Shown: piece by piece, positions 63,471-64,000 of the stretch | Position numbering within the stretch: the first letter of the stretch is position 1 | Layout: each line of letters starts with the position of its first letter | Source of the DNA: Thioalkalivibrio sp. ALJ7 | GTDB taxonomy: Bacteria > Pseudomonadota > Gammaproteobacteria > Ectothiorhodospirales > Ectothiorhodospiraceae | Direction of reading: 5' to 3' | Length of the DNA stretch: 64,000 nucleotides | Assembly: GCF_000376865.1 (NCBI RefSeq) | Contig: NZ_AQXQ01000010.1 | Location: 185,709-249,708 of the forward strand | Made by a program: the position numbers and the translations under genes | Notes under the pieces: generated by a model | What the model was told of the DNA's origin: nothing | The model's database searches: none | Seen by the model: the letters and a program-made list of their open reading frames with translations, nothing else

Positions 63471-64000
63471 ATGTCTCAGATTATCAACACCAACGTTCTG
63501 TCCCTGAACGCGCAGCGCAATCTGGGAAATTCCCAGGGTGCGCTGGCCCAGAGTCTGGAGCGTCTGTCCTCGGGCCTGCGGATCAACAGCGCCAAGGACG
63601 ACGCGGCCGGTCTGGCCATTTCCGAACGTTTCAGCACCCAGATTCGCGGACTGAACCAGGCGGTGCGCAATTCCAACGACGGGATTTCGTTCGCGCAGAC
63701 GGCCGAGGGCGCGCTGGGGACCGTGGGTGATGCGCTGCAGCGGGCACGCGAGCTGGCGGTGCAGGCGGCGAACGATTCCAACTCGGCCTCCGACCGTCAG
63801 GCGCTGAACGACGAGGTTCAGCAGCTGATGTCCGAGGTCTCGCGGATTGCCAACAGCACCGAGTTCAACGGTGGCCGTGTGCTGGACGGCAGTGTGCAGG
63901 ACCTGTTCTTCCAGGTGGGTGCGAACCAGGGCCAGACCATTGCGGTCAGCGGCGTGGATTCGCGGACCTCCGAGCTGGGCGTGACCGAAGTAGCCGGTAC
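63471..64000 (+). CDS. fliC: Flagellin (3' end outside window)
   Basis: The first 176 codons of a flagellin. MSQIINTNVLSLNAQRNLG begins the D0 domain; SLERLSSGLRINSAKDDAAG and ISFAQTAEGALGTVGDALQR are the conserved D0/D1 helices (the latter includes the TLR5-recognised region in gamma-proteobacteria), and STEFNGGRVLDGS starts D1 strands. The ATG at 63471 follows caggagagtgacc. It is preceded by a sigma-28 promoter and a TPR-sulfotransferase gene. Confidence 0.96.
   Translation, partial: MSQIINTNVLSLNAQRNLGNSQGALAQSLERLSSGLRINSAKDDAAGLAISERFSTQIRGLNQAVRNSNDGISFAQTAEGALGTVGDALQRARELAVQAANDSNSASDRQALNDEVQQLMSEVSRIANSTEFNGGRVLDGSVQDLFFQVGANQGQTIAVSGVDSRTSELGVTEVAG

Overview
The window is a GC-rich, gene-dense stretch of a gammaproteobacterial chromosome. 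Core gene orders that are typical of Gammaproteobacteria run through it: rpsB-tsf-pyrH-frr-uppS-cdsA-dxr-rseP-bamA-skp-lpxD-fabZ-lpxA, rnhB-dnaE-accA-tilS, pyrG-kdsA-eno-ftsB-ispD-ispF, and mtaD-ubiG. The accessory genes and the REP-type repeats would suit a free-living, flagellated member of the Ectothiorhodospiraceae (Thioalkalivibrio-like). That placement is inference from gene content, not from any marker alignment.

Layout. 0-3 kb (minus): ubiG (cut by the window edge), mtaD, a DoxX membrane protein and wrbA. 3-7.5 kb (minus): a PhnD-like periplasmic binding protein followed by a membrane PAS-GGDEF-EAL protein. 7.7-9.6 kb (plus): a two-gene MotA/MotB-like ion-channel pair resembling ZorA/ZorB without other Zorya genes. 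9.6-13.1 kb (minus): glnD and map. 13.1-25.9 kb (plus): translation, UMP kinase, undecaprenyl-PP, CDP-DAG, MEP-pathway, envelope protease, outer-membrane assembly and lipid A genes. 26.3-29.6 kb (minus): gnnA-gnnB-lpxB, which appears as an inverted block inside the usual lpxA-lpxB-rnhB order. With a Ser-Met pair in LpxA where E. coli has Gly-Gly, this predicts lipid A built on 2,3-diamino-glucose (all amide-linked primary chains). 29.7-36.2 kb: rnhB, dnaE, accA, tilS. 36.2-40.5 kb: a periplasmic binding protein plus siaB-siaC-siaD-siaA, a partner-switching c-di-GMP module. 40.6-48.3 kb: pyrG, kdsA, eno, ftsB, ispD, ispF, a VOC protein, glpK. 48.3-52.9 kb: REP pair, pirin, and (minus) a B12-type ABC importer btuF-btuC-btuD plus an unknown small gene, with a 311-bp MITE between btuF and btuC. 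53.0-61.0 kb: a cobalamin riboswitch driving bluB-cbiB-cobC/D-cobQ-cobU-cobT-ribazole phosphatase-cobS, interrupted by palindromic repeats. 61.1-64 kb: a Yip1-like membrane protein, a TPR-sulfotransferase-like protein, and the start of a flagellin gene with a sigma-28 promoter.

How it fits together. The main themes are envelope building (BamA, Skp, LpxA/B/D, GnnA/B, KdsA, UppS, CdsA), isoprenoid precursors (Dxr, IspD, IspF), corrinoid uptake and lower-ligand assembly, and c-di-GMP signalling. Both c-di-GMP loci have a periplasmic binding protein gene directly upstream. No tRNA, rRNA, CRISPR array, prophage or complete insertion sequence was seen.
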